A stretch of DNA of 5,645 nt from assembly GCA_030044035.1 (NCBI GenBank), contig JASHWN010000067.1:1-5645 (forward strand), written 5' to 3'. Position 1 is the first letter of the stretch. Each line of letters starts with the position of its first letter. The notes under the pieces were generated by a model. It had not been told where the DNA came from. It was given only the letters and a program-made list of their open reading frames with translations, and did not search any database. Below are positions 5,262 through 5,645 of this stretch, piece by piece. This DNA comes from Xanthobacteraceae bacterium (GTDB lineage Bacteria > Pseudomonadota > Alphaproteobacteria > Rhizobiales > Xanthobacteraceae). Both the position numbers and the translations under genes were made by a program.

Positions 5262-5276
5262 AGCAAAACAATTGCT
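5262..5276. promoter_or_regulatory. Dyad upstream of the HdeD-family gene
   Basis: AGCAA (5262-5266) and TTGCT (5272-5276) form a perfect inverted repeat around AACAA, 41 bp before ATG 5318, in a locally AT-rich patch. It does not match FNR or another regulator consensus I know. It could be an operator or part of a leader structure. Confidence 0.25.
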
Positions 5277-5317
5277 TACCTCGGAAACGGCAGGCCGTGC
5301 CAACGGGAGGAAGCGCC

Positions 5318-5645
5318 ATGTCCAGTCTATCTCAAGCGCAAATGCCGGATCGCCCGGCTGTCGGGCCGCTGCGCAGCAAGAGCGGTTGGATCGTCGCACT
5401 CGGCGTCGTCTATGTGATCGCCGGCCTGATCGCGCTGTCCAGCGTCGTCTTCGCCACGAGGGTCACCGTCTTCGTGGTCGGGATCATGATGCTGATCTCG
5501 GGCATCGCCGAAGTGATCAATGCCTTTCAGTTCAAGTCGTGGGGCAAATTCCTGGTCTGGCTGCTCCTCGGTGCCTTGTACATCGTTGCCGGTCTTGTCA
5601 CGTTCGAAAACCCGCTGCTCGCCGCCGCGGTCCTCACCTTCCTGC
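5318..5645 (+). CDS. HdeD-family membrane protein (DUF308), 3' end outside window
   Basis: The first 109 codons are present; family members are usually about 180-200 residues, so a little over half is visible. A strong Shine-Dalgarno, GGGAGG (5305-5310), lies 7 nt before the ATG. After a polar N-terminus of about 22 residues come hydrophobic helices at about 24-45 (GWIVALGVVYVIAGLIAL), 49-67 (VTVFVVGIMMLISGIAEV), 77-95 (KFLVWLLLGALYIVAGLVT) and the start of a fourth at 99. The GxxYxxxGxxAL and G(I)xExxxAF patterns, and ...GxLYIxAGxxxxxNPLLAAxxLT, are typical of the HdeD family. HdeD of E. coli is an inner-membrane protein linked to acid resistance; alphaproteobacterial members are often tied to general stress, but the role here is not shown by sequence. 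It is 336 bp from the upstream gene, so probably transcribed separately. Confidence 0.9.
   Translation, partial: MSSLSQAQMPDRPAVGPLRSKSGWIVALGVVYVIAGLIALSSVVFATRVTVFVVGIMMLISGIAEVINAFQFKSWGKFLVWLLLGALYIVAGLVTFENPLLAAAVLTFL

Larger units (their letters stand above)
4982..5317. other. 336-bp intergenic region with small dyads, no credible gene
   Basis: No convincing coding frame is present. A perfect TTGACA (5095-5100) stands in an AT-rich patch but has no matching -10 at 16-18 bp. A short stem GAGCC/GGCTC (5242-5246, 5253-5257) is followed by TTT. A dyad AGCAA-N5-TTGCT (5262-5276) lies 41 bp before the HdeD start. The promoter of the HdeD gene must lie here, but I cannot place it. Confidence 0.5.

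Noticed and set aside
5029..5262. 77-codon frame between the Trp-rich and HdeD genes
   Set aside because: No ribosome site, mixed composition, poor third-position GC and no recognisable sequence.
1..5645. CRISPR array, tRNA or rRNA genes, insertion sequence ends
   Set aside because: I looked for regular spaced repeats, tRNA-like arms and transposase motifs and saw none; the only repeat array is the coding WGWR tract.

Overview
The window is GC-rich, with strong G/C preference at codon third positions. It carries a LysR regulator diverging from an EamA transporter, a Tat-signal protein, an HdeD-family protein and a secreted Gly/Trp/Arg-rich protein. Together these suggest an alphaproteobacterium of the Hyphomicrobiales (Bradyrhizobium / Rhodopseudomonas type). 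That is an inference from gene style, not from a marker gene.

Layout. Positions 1-120 hold the last 39 codons of a membrane-protein gene on the + strand, running tail-to-tail into a LysR-type regulator on the - strand (281-1231). The 160-bp gap between them contains a 10-bp GAAA-capped hairpin that pairs fully only as + strand RNA, a plausible terminator. The regulator diverges from an EamA/DMT-type transporter (best start TTG 1345, end 2217). The short region between them shows a textbook LysR arrangement: a perfect dyad with T-N11-A at 1231-1249, a further ATGCAT at 1265-1270, and a sigma70-like promoter at 1270-1299. The transporter ends 9 bp from the end of a convergent gene for a 538-residue cytochrome P450 (2227-3843, - strand).

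The P450 is the most unusual gene here. It has the K-helix ExxR, the PERF-type motif and the Cys heme-ligand loop, but starts with a clear twin-arginine signal peptide. Its I-helix lacks the usual acid-threonine pair and carries Gln/Asn instead, and about 50 extra residues with three cysteines lie before the heme loop. No ferredoxin or reductase gene is beside it. Together this suggests an exported P450 that works without NAD(P)H, for example on hydroperoxides or peroxide.

To the right is a sparser region. It has a small one-helix membrane protein (4130-4327), a secreted protein whose mature part is about one quarter tryptophan, built from WGWR repeats (4541-4981), a 336-bp non-coding stretch with small dyads, and the start of an HdeD-family membrane protein (5318 to the window edge). 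These genes do not form one obvious operon. The only clear functional pair is the LysR regulator and the EamA transporter.
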